A DNA stretch of 64,000 nucleotides from Trichuris trichiura (lineage: Eukaryota > Nematoda > Enoplea > Trichinellida > Trichuridae): NCBI GenBank assembly GCA_037903355.1, contig JBAJFE010000042.1, forward strand, positions 3,980,001 through 4,044,000. Reading direction: 5' to 3'. Below the pieces are notes generated by a model that saw only the letters and a program-made list of their open reading frames with translations, made no database searches and was not told the origin of the DNA. The translations under genes were made by a program, and so were the position numbers. Below, piece by piece: positions 23,461-33,291 of this stretch. Numbering within the stretch: position 1 is the first letter of the stretch; the number at the start of each line of letters is the position of its first letter.

Positions 23461-25285
23461 ATGGAACACTGTGAAGGTATAAATCAAGCACCTTTCCGTA
23501 CGTCTGGTGCACGAACCCTTTAAAATGAATCTTTTTCCTTAAAAATGCGCAATAAACTTGCTCCTTTTGATACGTCCTTTTTGCAGGTTCTTGAATTTTT
23601 TATTTTTTCTGAAAGAACCCTTATCTGTCCATAGGCGTCGTATTTTTAAGCACATAAACCAAAGATTACCAAAACGACAGCACCATTTTAAAGGAATTAA
23701 ATAAAGCTACCCTATATCACACTAACGACGTGTCTGAAACCTCCTGAAAGTTAAAGGTATTGTTCGATATGATTGCTCCACAACTTGCTCATCCATTCGT
23801 TGGTAGGGCGCGCGTTTGGGGAGATGCATTTGCCATTTGCACCGAACGGAAGAAAACCCTGAAAAATCTGAATAAAAATCAATCTCCCCGACGCAAGACA
23901 TCTTGTCTCTAGTTTAATTTAAGTGTAGATATATATTCTCTCGTACTATTCTAGTTTTTCTGCGGTTTTCTTCCATTCTCTGGAATTGTATCTAACAAAA
24001 CAAACGCCTTACAAAAGAATGAATGAGCACGTTGTTAGGGTAGACTCAGAGAATAATGCGCCTAACTTTCACTTTCTGCGGTTATTACATGTAAGATACG
24101 TGTTCGTGGATTATTTTTTCAAAGGCCTTTTTTACCATGAAAGAGACGTCTCTCATGACTGGTCGACTTCCAGTTGCAGTGAACGTCGCTTTTAAGGTAG
24201 AAAACCCGATAAAGGAATGATACATAGATACACGTGTATTACTTTGGAAGCTACGTACAACTGGGTTTCGTTATTCGCAGTTAACTCGCCTTCAGCCTTC
24301 CGCAATAAATTGAATTCTTTGGGCAAAACGTATAGTAACTTCTATTTAGCCTACGTACTTCATCCGATATGTTTCACCTTACCCTTGCACTACTAATTTT
24401 ATCTATTACTGCTTTAATGTCATGTATTACGAAGTTAGCATAGGATAATGAGAAAAAAAAGTCTTTTTTCAGTATGAGACACCGATCATAGACCTGAGTA
24501 CATGACATGGAATAGGGGCAAATTATGGTTCTTTTCTGAACACCTGAGAGATATATTAGTACACAGAATAAATGTGAAATGTTTGGAATACACGAACATA
24601 CGGAGAGAGCACTTATAGAAAGAGGAAATCTGAAACAACTTTTTTCTTCCATTTTTCGTTATACGAACATTGCTAGGACAGGAAAGGAAGCTACGACACT
24701 TGAAAAGGAGTGACACAAATAGCAAGCTAGCAGAAATTATTTGGCATTATATGCAATCTAAAGAGCCATACAGGTAGGAAAAATCTTCTTTTCTCGCTCA
24801 GAACATAAAACCGCAGTTCTACAGGCATTCAAAAAGATTACAGTTCTTCTCAAATCCAGCAGCGATGCGCAAATCATCGTAAGAAATTGTCATTCTTCAG
24901 TCCGGACAAATTGTATCGAATGCGCAGATAACTATTGCTGACACTATATACACGTACATATTGAGTTTTTGCGAGTGTTTTACGACAACTTTGCGTTCAG
25001 AGATGTTAGCATTGTGAGAACAGGTGCCATTCTTGTATGTCGAGGAAATTCAAGTGAACATCTGCTTCTTGTTCACAAAGGGATGATGTGCTCAGTTTCG
25101 TTTATTCACTGTTATTTTCAGTGCCGTTTTGAAATGCAGCTCAGTAAAGACCACTTCGCTGCTGTATTCTTTTGTTCTTTCACCGAGGAAATAATGCAGC
25201 AGAACCTACGAAAATTTTGTTCAGTACTTAAGGCGAAGGAGTTGTGCACAGGAAAAGAGTGAATAATAGTGCGGATATTTCCAGT
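23461..25285. other. No recognisable gene
   Basis: Near 23786-23810 there is a short PLE-end-like piece (TTGCTCATCCATTCGTTGGT, minus its arm). Otherwise only unassigned AT-rich DNA. Confidence 0.4.
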
Positions 25286-25289
25286 ATCG

Positions 25290-26205
25290 TAACAACAATC
25301 TTACCGACCGACCAGGGCCACTGCATCCAGAGGAATTTGAGAACAAAGAACTGCCGGCCTTACTCAACCAAGATTCAGTGCTGACATCATGAGAACTTGC
25401 AGACTTTCTCAATGTTCACCATTCGAAGGTTACCCGCGAGTTCTATCCTATGAGTACGTTCCAAAATTTCAGGAAGTGTGTGACACGTCAGCTGTCTGAC
25501 TTTCAGTTTACCAGACGCCTAAATGCCAGTGCTACGATTCTTTCCTAGCAAGACAAAGACGGTGGAGTACTCTGTACCTTACTTTTTACTACAGGTGTGT
25601 AGCTTGTTTGGAAATTTGAAGAGGAGAAAACGTTGGGTGAGCCCCAGAAGTCTGACCAATCCCATAGCAAAGCTGGGCTGGACAGAAAGGAAGCGCTCGT
25701 CTCCGTGTGCTGGGATGAAGAAGGCATCGTGAATCATGGGTTTTTAGGGCTGACGGGGTCTGATGGTTTTTAGGGTGGTCTGACGGTTACTGCAGGCCTT
25801 TACTGTAGCCGGCTTTCGAAATTAGCGGAAGACCAGAGATAAAGAAGGTCAAAAATTGCATTAAAATAGAGTGAGTTTATTCTGCTGCATGGCAGTGCAC
25901 GACTATACATCTCAAAGGTGGCCAAAAGCACGATCTTGAGATCGGCTGGATACCTTTATCATACCTGGCTACACTCTTAGACGTAGCGCCTTTTGACGAC
26001 CATCTGTTCAGGACAGTAGAGCATGACCTGCCCGATCAGCACTTCCAAGACTTTCCGCAGGCCCAAAATTTGGTAGCTCAATTCTTGGGTGAAAGCACGC
26101 CTCCTTCTCTAGTCGTGGTGTCCAGCTGCTGCCAGAACTTAGGTAGAGGGTTGCTGATTGCGATGGAGGTTATTTCGAATAAACAGTGCTGCTGCAACTT
26201 GCCTT
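25290..26205 (+). pseudogene. Mariner-family transposase, degenerate
   Basis: Fragments in several frames follow the mariner order. A helix-turn-helix region comes first (ENKELPALLNQD, then ELADFLNVHHSKV). The start of the catalytic domain follows (FEEEKTLGEPQKSDQSHSKA, then VSVCWDEEGIVNHG). Last comes the C-terminal part with FDDHLFRTVEHDLPDQHFQD, corresponding to the family's SDYHLF region near the third catalytic aspartate. Stops and frameshifts are scattered throughout. The subfamily differs from the mariner at 7592 and 63480. Confidence 0.82.
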
Positions 26206-26489
26206 AGCGTACAATTAAATCAGTAAAAAGGTAAAATACCTACGCAACAACGGAATACACATATTTACTGAATATTTAGTCTGCAGTAGAAGTACTGTGA
26301 ACCATTGATAAAGAAGCATGTAGTCTATCTAGCTTGTCGCCCACTAGCAATGAGGAATCACATGATGCAAGAATGCCACCTGGAATTCTTGTGTCTCTTG
26401 GGATGAATTCTCCATTGCAAGTGGTTCTTTCCCTCTCAGCCGTCCCAATTACGTCACCTATTACTCACCGAGGGTGGCGTCCCGTTGCG

Positions 26490-26645
26490 ACGCCCAACTG
26501 TCTGAACATTGTCACCAACGAGATAGACTTAAAATCACGGAAAATTAAGCAAACCCTTTACATAAGGAACAACGTCGTGATGAATGAAGACAAACGAACA
26601 GAGGTCAGCGGTACCTGGATTAACCTATATATGCGTAGTCGGTAA
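26490..26645 (+). pseudogene. PLE C-terminal coding fragment
   Basis: The frame contains KIKQTLYIRNNVVMNEDKRT and EVSGTWINL. This matches the extreme C-terminus of the PLE proteins at 27740-27846 and 29150-29240 (IRNNVSINRDKGVEVSSIWT). In PLEs this tail follows the GIY-YIG endonuclease. Upstream similarity is too weak to delimit. Confidence 0.65.
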
Positions 26646-26879
26646 TGCGTAACAACAATAACCTATTAACTCATATTTCTTGCCTATAAAACTTCCTTTT
26701 TTATCAGAGACAATCATTCAGGCACTGATGACAGAGTGCTAGTTTAGAAAGCGCTGCGTATTAAAAGTTGTTACAATACGGAAACTTCGTTATTCTGAAA
26801 AATAAAACACATGGACCTGTTACCAACTCACCGATCTTTAAAATGAATAAAATGAAAGTAAGACCTCTGTATCCTCGGA

Positions 26880-27588
26880 TAACTGAAAATCGCGGATAAC
26901 AGCAAACGTTTTATGAACGCGTACACAGCGTGACTGAGCGTCGTGTACTATCAATAAAACTTTGAACGCTAGTCCTTGTTTATGCCGCTAGTTTTTCACC
27001 CCTGGAATGAAACACTGGGAACAATTCAGTGAATAATAGTGCCGTGACCCATGCATTACGATTTTCTTGCCAGAATATGAGTAGATGCTTTTTGTTTTTA
27101 TTCTTGAGGGCACGAAAATTTTCACACGATAAACCAGTCCAGGTGTGCCAGCCGACCAGTCGGCGGTGCGCGGGAGGGACCGCCTGCCAAGCACTGCCTC
27201 TAGCAGGACTGATAATTTTGATGACGGGGCGACTGCCGGCCCCCAAGCTTGGCGCGACCTGGCACGGATCTGTGGGCGCGAGCGTTGGGAGAAAAATAAC
27301 GATCACCCGAGCGCCGGGTGACTTATAGCTTACTAACTCCTACGCAAATATGGCAGCGGCTCGAACAGAGGCGCCGTTCAACGGTCAACAGAAGTATATA
27401 AAAGGAGAGGCTTGGTTGTTTCAGGGTTTTTTTCGCTTTCTATGGTTTGGCGATTGCTTGCTTGCCTGCATTGATTGCAATAAAGATTTTTGCGTATGGC
27501 TGCGGAGTCCGGAACACCAGGCTTTATCAAATGTCAGGCCGGGTTGCCACGTAATACTAGCGTGACCCTATCTTTGAAAGCTTTAAAG
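26880..27588 (-). pseudogene. Tigger transposase fragment split by a solo LTR
   Basis: On the minus strand, 27588-27517 encodes FKAFKDRVTLVLRGNPA, a stop, then HLIKPG. After the LTR, 27143-26990 continues with VYRV, frame changes, and KNKNKKHLLIFWQENRNAWV. These line up with residues 212-290 of the transposase at 1542-2987. The copy has stops and frameshifts and lacks both ends; the upper end is cut by a hAT terminus at 27589. Confidence 0.8.
27144..27516 (+). mobile_element. Solo LTR inserted in a Tigger fragment
   Basis: This 373 bp segment begins TGTGCC and ends GGAACA, flanked by CCAGG at 27139-27143 and 27517-27521. It has a TATA box (TATATAAAAGG near 27395) and AATAAA near 27479. Removing it and one CCAGG restores continuity of the Tigger coding frame from KPG to VYR. 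It is not obviously similar to the LTR at 8819. Confidence 0.9.
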
Positions 27589-27622
27589 CAGGGGTGGGGA
27601 ACGTCCGGCCCGCGGGCCGGAT
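27589..27622. mobile_element. hAT terminus fragment
   Basis: CAGGGGTGGGGAACGTCCGG plus about 14 bases matches the ends of the hAT MITEs in this window. The sequence then switches to PLE, so only one end survives. Confidence 0.75.
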
Positions 27623-27639
27623 AAGGATGACTCTTTTCC

Positions 27640-27850
27640 TGCGCAACGTCTTATAGACCAACCTTGTCCCGTCGTCAGCGATGACAGTAATGCAGGATTT
27701 ACTTCGATGGTAGGCGATTTATGGCCTGGGGGAAGGGTGCCAGTCGGTATGGAACAGCAGCCCTTTTTACTGATAACAGATGTCCATATCGAGCTGACCT
27801 CTACCCCTTTGTCACGGTTAATGGAAACGTTATTACGAATGAGCAAGGAT
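27640..27850 (-). pseudogene. PLE C-terminus and adjoining ribozyme-like region
   Basis: The minus strand encodes IRNNVSINRDKGVEVSSIWT, the PLE C-terminal tail. It then runs into CTGACGACGGGACAAGGTTG (~27685-27665), the 5' half of a hammerhead-like core that degenerates before GAAA. Similarity to the plus-strand copy at 29150-29356 is strong. Confidence 0.75.
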
Positions 27851-28420
27851 TTTTCGAAAGACTGGGTATCTTTTAACAGGCTCTGGTTGTTTCATAGTTG
27901 ATCTTCTGGTTCACGGGCTTGGCCTGTTGGATGTATCCGTAAGTAAACTTCAAAATGCCCTACCAACGAATGGATGAGCAAATTGTTAGAGAAATTACAG
28001 AACAAATCAGACACCGTACGTTTCGGAACTGCTCTTGTTCCGTCGTCAGCAGTGTTAGGGAGCTCCCTACTGGTCCAACAGCGATCCTAAAAACGATATA
28101 CACTACTACGTTGCCTTTGTCAGCCTCGGTAACGACTAGATCCTTCCTCTTTGTGAATTTATTAATAACGTCTCTCTCCACGCGGTTGAGATTCAGCCTT
28201 TCATGTCTGTTCAACTGCTATCGGGAACTCGAGATGATGCCCTTTATCTCAGCCGCCTTACTTGGGCTCATCTCCGTTGACGCTGTAATGTCAAGGAAAG
28301 GAGCTGTCCTTGGAGTAGGAACGAAGTTAAGTCCTTCAGATTCCATCTTCTCGATAGCTCTCACGACTGGAAGAGAAGTGGATGGAGACTTCCCTTCATG
28401 GATATGTTGGTTCACTGCAT
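27851..28420 (-). mobile_element. Internally deleted PLE: N-terminal coding joined to 3' end
   Basis: The minus strand starts with a PLE N-terminal region (FVPTPRTAPFLDITASTEMS; later TKRKDLVVTEADKGNVVV) in one frame broken by a single TAG near 28215. The whole reverse transcriptase core is missing. The coding part passes straight into a ribozyme-like core at 28049-28017, the AACAATTTGCTCATCCATTC arm and a tail ending near 27851. The motifs are typical of Penelope-like reverse transcriptases, so this is a non-autonomous deletion derivative. Confidence 0.8.
28017..28049 (-). ncRNA. Hammerhead-ribozyme-like core, ACGT variant
   Basis: CTGACGA, C, stem II GGAAC / GTTCC with a 7-nt loop, GAAA, CGTA. 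Here the putative stem III is the palindrome ACGT and position 17 is A. Flanks CACTG and CGGTA can pair as stem I with one wobble. Confidence 0.6.
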
Positions 28421-28429
28421 AGTTACGAG

Positions 28430-29490
28430 CTTAAAAACAACGGTATGCAGGCAACCAACACATTCAGACAGATACCTTCATTTCTCCTCACGTCACCCCA
28501 TTTCAGTGAAGAGAGGTGCCGTACCAGGGACGGTGGACCGCGCCGTCACAATTTGTGACCCAGAGTTTTTGAACTCTGAGTTAGATCACATTGCGACGGC
28601 GTTGGAAAAAAACGGCTACCCGAAATCCTTCGTGGCCTTGACCATAACACGAAGGTTAAACCCACCTAGTGACAGTCTGAACGGTGAGCGGGATCTTTGC
28701 CCAGTTATCATGACTCCTTACTATGTCGGCCTAGGGGAACACTTGCAACGTTTGGAACGTCAGCATGGTTACCGCGTTTCCTTCAAGTCTTCCCCTAGCC
28801 CACATTCTCTAGTCCGGAATGGTAAGATCAAAGTTCCGTTCAAACAAAGACCGGGCGTCGTTTATAAGATCAAATGTAGTTGCAACGCCTCCTACGTAGG
28901 AACAACGGACAACACTTTATTTGACAGGTTTACTGATCAGATGAAGACGCTCAAGAGTTACTGAACCGCGGAAGAAGAACTGAATGGGACACACAGGAAA
29001 CGACGGTGACGTCCAGAAAAACCACCGCTATAAGCCATGGAAAAAGCGGAAAGCATCTCCCCGGTGGTTGAGCGTTCCTCTCAACGCTCCCTCGACCTGC
29101 ACCTGGTGATTATTTGCCGCGAGAGCCTTTTCCGCCTTAGGCAAATAAAGGAGTCCCTGTGCATACGTAGCAACGTCCCCACTAACCGTGACAAAGGGGT
29201 GGAGGTCAGCTCGATATGGACATCTGTTATCAGTAAAACGGGTTGGTGTTCCATACCGACTGGGTCTCCTCCTCAGCCTATAAATACCCTACCATCGGAG
29301 TAATGCTGACATTATCATCATCGCTGACGACGGGACAAGGTTGGTCCCGAAAGCTCCGAAATTGCTAAGTGTTTGTTCTGAATTTTTCCTTAATAACTGC
29401 TTACCTATTCGGTGGTAGGGCATTCGCTTCAGTTTATTTCAAACATTGTCAACGCGCTATACAAAACCCTAATAAAGAATTTTCCATCTC
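28430..29490 (+). pseudogene. Penelope-like element: C-terminal RT, GIY-YIG and 3' end
   Basis: The frame at 28398-28964 begins with the PLE thumb-side signature DRYLHFSSRHPISVKRG. It ends with a GIY-YIG endonuclease start (GVVYKIKCSCNASYVGTT), where VVY and YVG stand for the GIY and YIG motifs. After a stop and frame change, 29037-29303 carries the C-terminal tail (IRSNVPTNRDKGVEVSSIWT). The ribozyme-like core at 29324-29356 and the arm/tail sequence shared with the foldbacks follow, to ~29490. The catalytic RT core (YxDD) is missing. It starts where the minus-strand PLE at 27851-28420 ends, head to head. It is 5' truncated and inactive. Confidence 0.85.
29324..29356 (+). ncRNA. Hammerhead-ribozyme-like core next to PLE coding end
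   Basis: CTGACGA, C, stem II GGGAC / GTCCC with a 7-nt loop, GAAA, GCTC. It lies about 20 bp after the PLE C-terminal frame. Stem II differs from GGAAC/GTTCC in other copies by a compensating change. Confidence 0.65.
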
Positions 29491-29492
29491 GA

Positions 29493-29870
29493 AAGAGGGT
29501 GTATCTTTTAACAGGTTTAGTTTGTTTCATAGTTGGTCTTCTGGTTCACGAGTTTGGCCCGTTTAATGTACCTGTAAGTAAACTTCAAAGTGGCCTACCA
29601 ACGAATTGATGAGCAAATTGTTAGAGAAAATACAGAACAAATTCTATACCGTACGTTTCGAAACAAGAGCACTTCCGAAACGTCAGCTCCTCCCTCACAC
29701 TGCTGACGACGTCAGCAGTTCCGAAACGTACGGTATAGAATTTGTTTTGTATTTTCTCGAATAATTTGCTCATCCATTCGTTGGTAGGGCACTTTGAAGT
29801 TTACTTACAGATACATCAAACAGGACAAATCGGTGAACCAAAAGATCTACCATGAAACAGATAAAAGTCT
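29493..29870 (-). mobile_element. PLE-derived foldback
   Basis: Inverted arms of ~115-130 bp (from ~29525 and up to ~29858) share AAGTAAACTTCAAAGTGGCC / GGGCACTTTGAAGTTTACTT and the GTACGGTATAGAATTTGTT stretch. The centre has degenerate ribozyme-like pieces (CTGACGA at 29703, GAAACGTA at 29723). The tail is at the left (CTGTTAAAAGATACACCC read on minus). It abuts the 3' end of the PLE at 28430-29490. I did not find a clean target duplication. Confidence 0.7.
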
Positions 29871-29879
29871 TTTATTTAC

Positions 29880-32060
29880 TGAAAATTATGCAGCTTCCGA
29901 ACTACTCCTGTCCCGTCTTTAGCGAGCTCAAAAATTTATTTCAGAGCATGCTTGGAGGCTCCGTACTTTCAATAAATAAAGATCAGCTTCGTCTGTAAAA
30001 CTAAAAAACTGTGACGCTGAAAATACTTCACAACGGGTTTAATAAAAGTCAAATAGAATATGATCATTATAGAAAACAAAAGATTTCAAATCAAATATGA
30101 TTTGTCGTCAGTGTATAATGAACGGATGATGAGTGACATTCGATTTAAAAGCTTCCATTTGTATAAATAAACTTTTCTGTTTAATAGAAAAATTGGGTTT
30201 ACATCCTCATTTCCTAAACGTTATCCATAAAAGAATTCATGCTGTGAAAAACGGCTTAAGCGTTTGCTTCGTAGTTCCAAACCGAAAGGTTCAACACCGT
30301 TTAACCGAAGTTATAAGGGTACTTCCTATCAGATCATGTTGCTAAATAGTTTAGTTCGCATGAATTTATTCACATAATTACTTACTTTGTGACGCACTCG
30401 TTCAGGCAAAGTGTTTTGTACACAGCATATGAGTACGGAGATCTACCGGATTGACAAAGGCGCTATGATGCTTTTCAAGAGCTTGCGAATTAATGTTCCA
30501 TGATTCTGAAAGATTCAAAATTGCCAATTAAAATGCATCAAGGGGACGCACTACAAGTCATCACGCGGACATATTATTCCACTGTTAAGTGCAGGGGAAA
30601 CGCCAATGGACAGCGTTATTCATAACTGATCAGATGCATTCAGTTTCGCTTTTGCTTGGAAATTCGTGATCATATACATAAAGTGAACTTTTCATGGAAA
30701 GGGCTTTAACGGGAGGAAGACGGCCTGAATTAGGCAATAATGTATAAGTGAATAACGCCTAATGGACTGAAGTGCGTTTTCCAATGCCATATATTTCTAA
30801 CCAGCAGAGGCTAGCATTCAGAGCACTTCCGTTTCAGAAGTGGTAATTTTGTTCCAAATTATACACGCGAGAGATGTGCCACAACGACATCGCCATTTCA
30901 TAGGGCTGCAATCGAAGAGACTCATTCCAGTAAAACAAACATTTCCGTCATCGACCTTCAAATTGTTGAAGAACCTAGCTTCCAGTAGAATTTCCTATGT
31001 CATCATTCCATGTATTAAACCATAGTCATTGCCCAACCTTGCATTTTATACGCTTGTACACTATCGGTTAAAAACAGGAGTACTGGATTTTCTATAAGCT
31101 TGATACTATATAACGCTGCATGTGCATTCAGTTTTTAAGAAACGTTCCTAGTGCCACCGCTGTAGTCAACATTTTTTAACTGATACAAATGTTACGCCGG
31201 CAGTGACGTTTGTCTCCGCAGCGCTATGTTAACTGTCATAAGGGATGAGTTAATAAGTTTGAAAATTTAAACAAGCGTAATTGTCAGAGGGTACAAACGT
31301 GAATTAATTATTGATGAAAGTAAATAACGGATTTAGATTACACTTTAAGAAATTCAAAAAATGTGATGCTTTCAAGGGTTTTCTCGAATTTCACAGTCTC
31401 GTACAGACAGAATAATAATTAAGGAACTCAGTGCAAAAACAATAAAAATTTATAGGAGGGACGAGAGAGCGCGGACAGATGGAAAGTAAAAATAGAGCGG
31501 GTTTCTGACTTACGATGGAGTCAGATTTACGTTGAGTTTGAAAGCAGAACACGTTCAGTACGAAAATTGCTTTGTTCCAATGGGACAACAGTAGCGAGAG
31601 ATTTGCAAAGGTGCTCCAGCTTGCTGAAAAGAATTACAGCAGCTTATTTGTTACGGAAACAGTACAAAAAGTATATTTACACTAACAGGCGGGCCTTGAA
31701 TAGCAGGAGTGATGCGTTCCGCAAAAGTTGTGTGCTATTAGAAATCGTGCTATTCGATGGTTTTTAGCATAGGAAGTATAGTGGTCGGAACCGGAGAGAA
31801 GTCCAAACATACAGTGCTTTTTCAAGGAGACAGGAAATTTGATTAAAAAATTGAATTTCTGTTGTACCATCCCAATCAGTCTGCCGGGAGAATGCAACAG
31901 CGTCGTTCTGGAAGTTCCATAACCTGGTTCTGGTGTTGCTCGGTATCTACTGGAAACCGTTCATGTCGGAAATTTGGATGCTTGATTTCCTGTATCTATG
32001 AACATGAGACACGAATGCCAGTAAAAAAATCCAGCGAAACTGTCCCCAACAATAAGGTCA
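29880..32060. other. No recognisable gene
   Basis: A weak ribozyme-like remnant (minus CTAAAGACGGGACAGG) lies near 29903-29925. The rest shows only short unassigned open frames. Confidence 0.4.
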
Positions 32061-32920
32061 TGTGTTAGAATTATTCTGTTTTGCGAAAGAAGCTGAACCA
32101 TGTAGTCTGAGTAGAGCTTGATTTTGCTTTCGCTTCGTATATTCGCTTGTAAACATGGATTGCACTTTCGACTTCCCGATTGAACTGCATGCTGCGAACC
32201 ATGTCAGGGTTAGCGTTCATGACTTTTTCCTGCTGAGCTTCAGCAGCAGAAAGCATTTCTCCCAGTTCCGTACGAGAAAACGCTTAAACCCTGCCACCGC
32301 TGGAATCTTCCTCGTCCTCTTCTGAATCGTCTATACCTGCGTTCTGCACATCACAATCAAGAAGTTCCTCTTTCTTCAGTTCTTCCAACTTTCACTCCAG
32401 CACTTCTTTGACGACCTCGGCATTTAGGATTTTCTAAGCTAAGCTTGCTTATTCTCATTTCTATTATTTCTTCAATAGTGCTTTCTACTTGCGCGCATTC
32501 GTAGCGACAGCTATCTTCCTGATCAAGCAACAAAAGTCTCCATGCAGAGTGCATGGTACTTCGAGACTTTCCGCCAAGCCCGATAAACATTGTCAATCGC
32601 GTCTCTGATATTGATATAGTCTTTTTCCAAAACTGTAAGAAGGGAATAGCATTACCGCCTGTCGCTTCCGCCACAACCTGCTCAAATGTGTCTAATACAA
32701 TAAGCCTTAAAGGTCGCGATGATTCCTTACTCCATCGGCTGGAGCAGTGGCGTCGTGTTTGGAAGTAAAAGAATTACCTGAACTTTCCAAGGGCAATCGG
32801 ATGGTCGGGCGCATTGAAGATATAGTGTCTTCGTACGGGACCGTATAATTTCATTTGGTTGCTTCTTTTTGTACGGATTTTTATGTCCCGTTGAAAATAC
32901 TTTTATTACTAAAATGTCCG

Positions 32921-32952
32921 GAGCTTTCGGGTCATTCGAGACCCGTCATCAG
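32921..32952 (-). ncRNA. Hammerhead-like core, left arm of the nested foldback
   Basis: On minus: CTGATGA, C, GGGTC / GACCC stem II with a 6-nt loop, GAAA, GCTC, CGGAC. It is the mirror copy of 33260-33291. Confidence 0.62.
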
Positions 32953-33259
32953 CGGTCTTAAGTTGTCAATATGATTTTTGGCAGCGAATGCCATCTATCG
33001 TTTCCGAGGATTTTAAAGCGGGCATTTTTAAAGTTTTCCGTTGGTAGGTTCTTGCATTTGAGTCTGTCAGCTCAATTCTTTTTCTTGTTCCGTATGGCTT
33101 CTAGATTTTGTCTTCGTTGGTTGTTTCGAGCATTCTTTGCGCTGACAGACTCAAATGCAAGAACATACCAACGGAAAACTTTAAAAATGCCCGCTTTAAA
33201 ATCCTCGGAAACGATAGATGGCATTCACTGCCAAAAATCATATTTACAACTTAAGACCG

Positions 33260-33291
33260 CTGATGACGGGTCTCGAATGACCCGAAAGCTC
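33260..33291 (+). ncRNA. Hammerhead-like core, right arm of the nested foldback
   Basis: CTGATGA, C, stem II GGGTC / GACCC, GAAA, GCTC. GACCG before and CGGAC after can form stem I with one mismatch. This is the best-preserved core in the window (U at the variable N7 position, as in classical hammerheads). Confidence 0.65.

Noticed and set aside
27029..27565. Open frames of 71-99 codons on plus around 27029-27565
   Set aside because: They cross the boundaries of the solo LTR and antisense Tigger fragment, and lack protein similarity.
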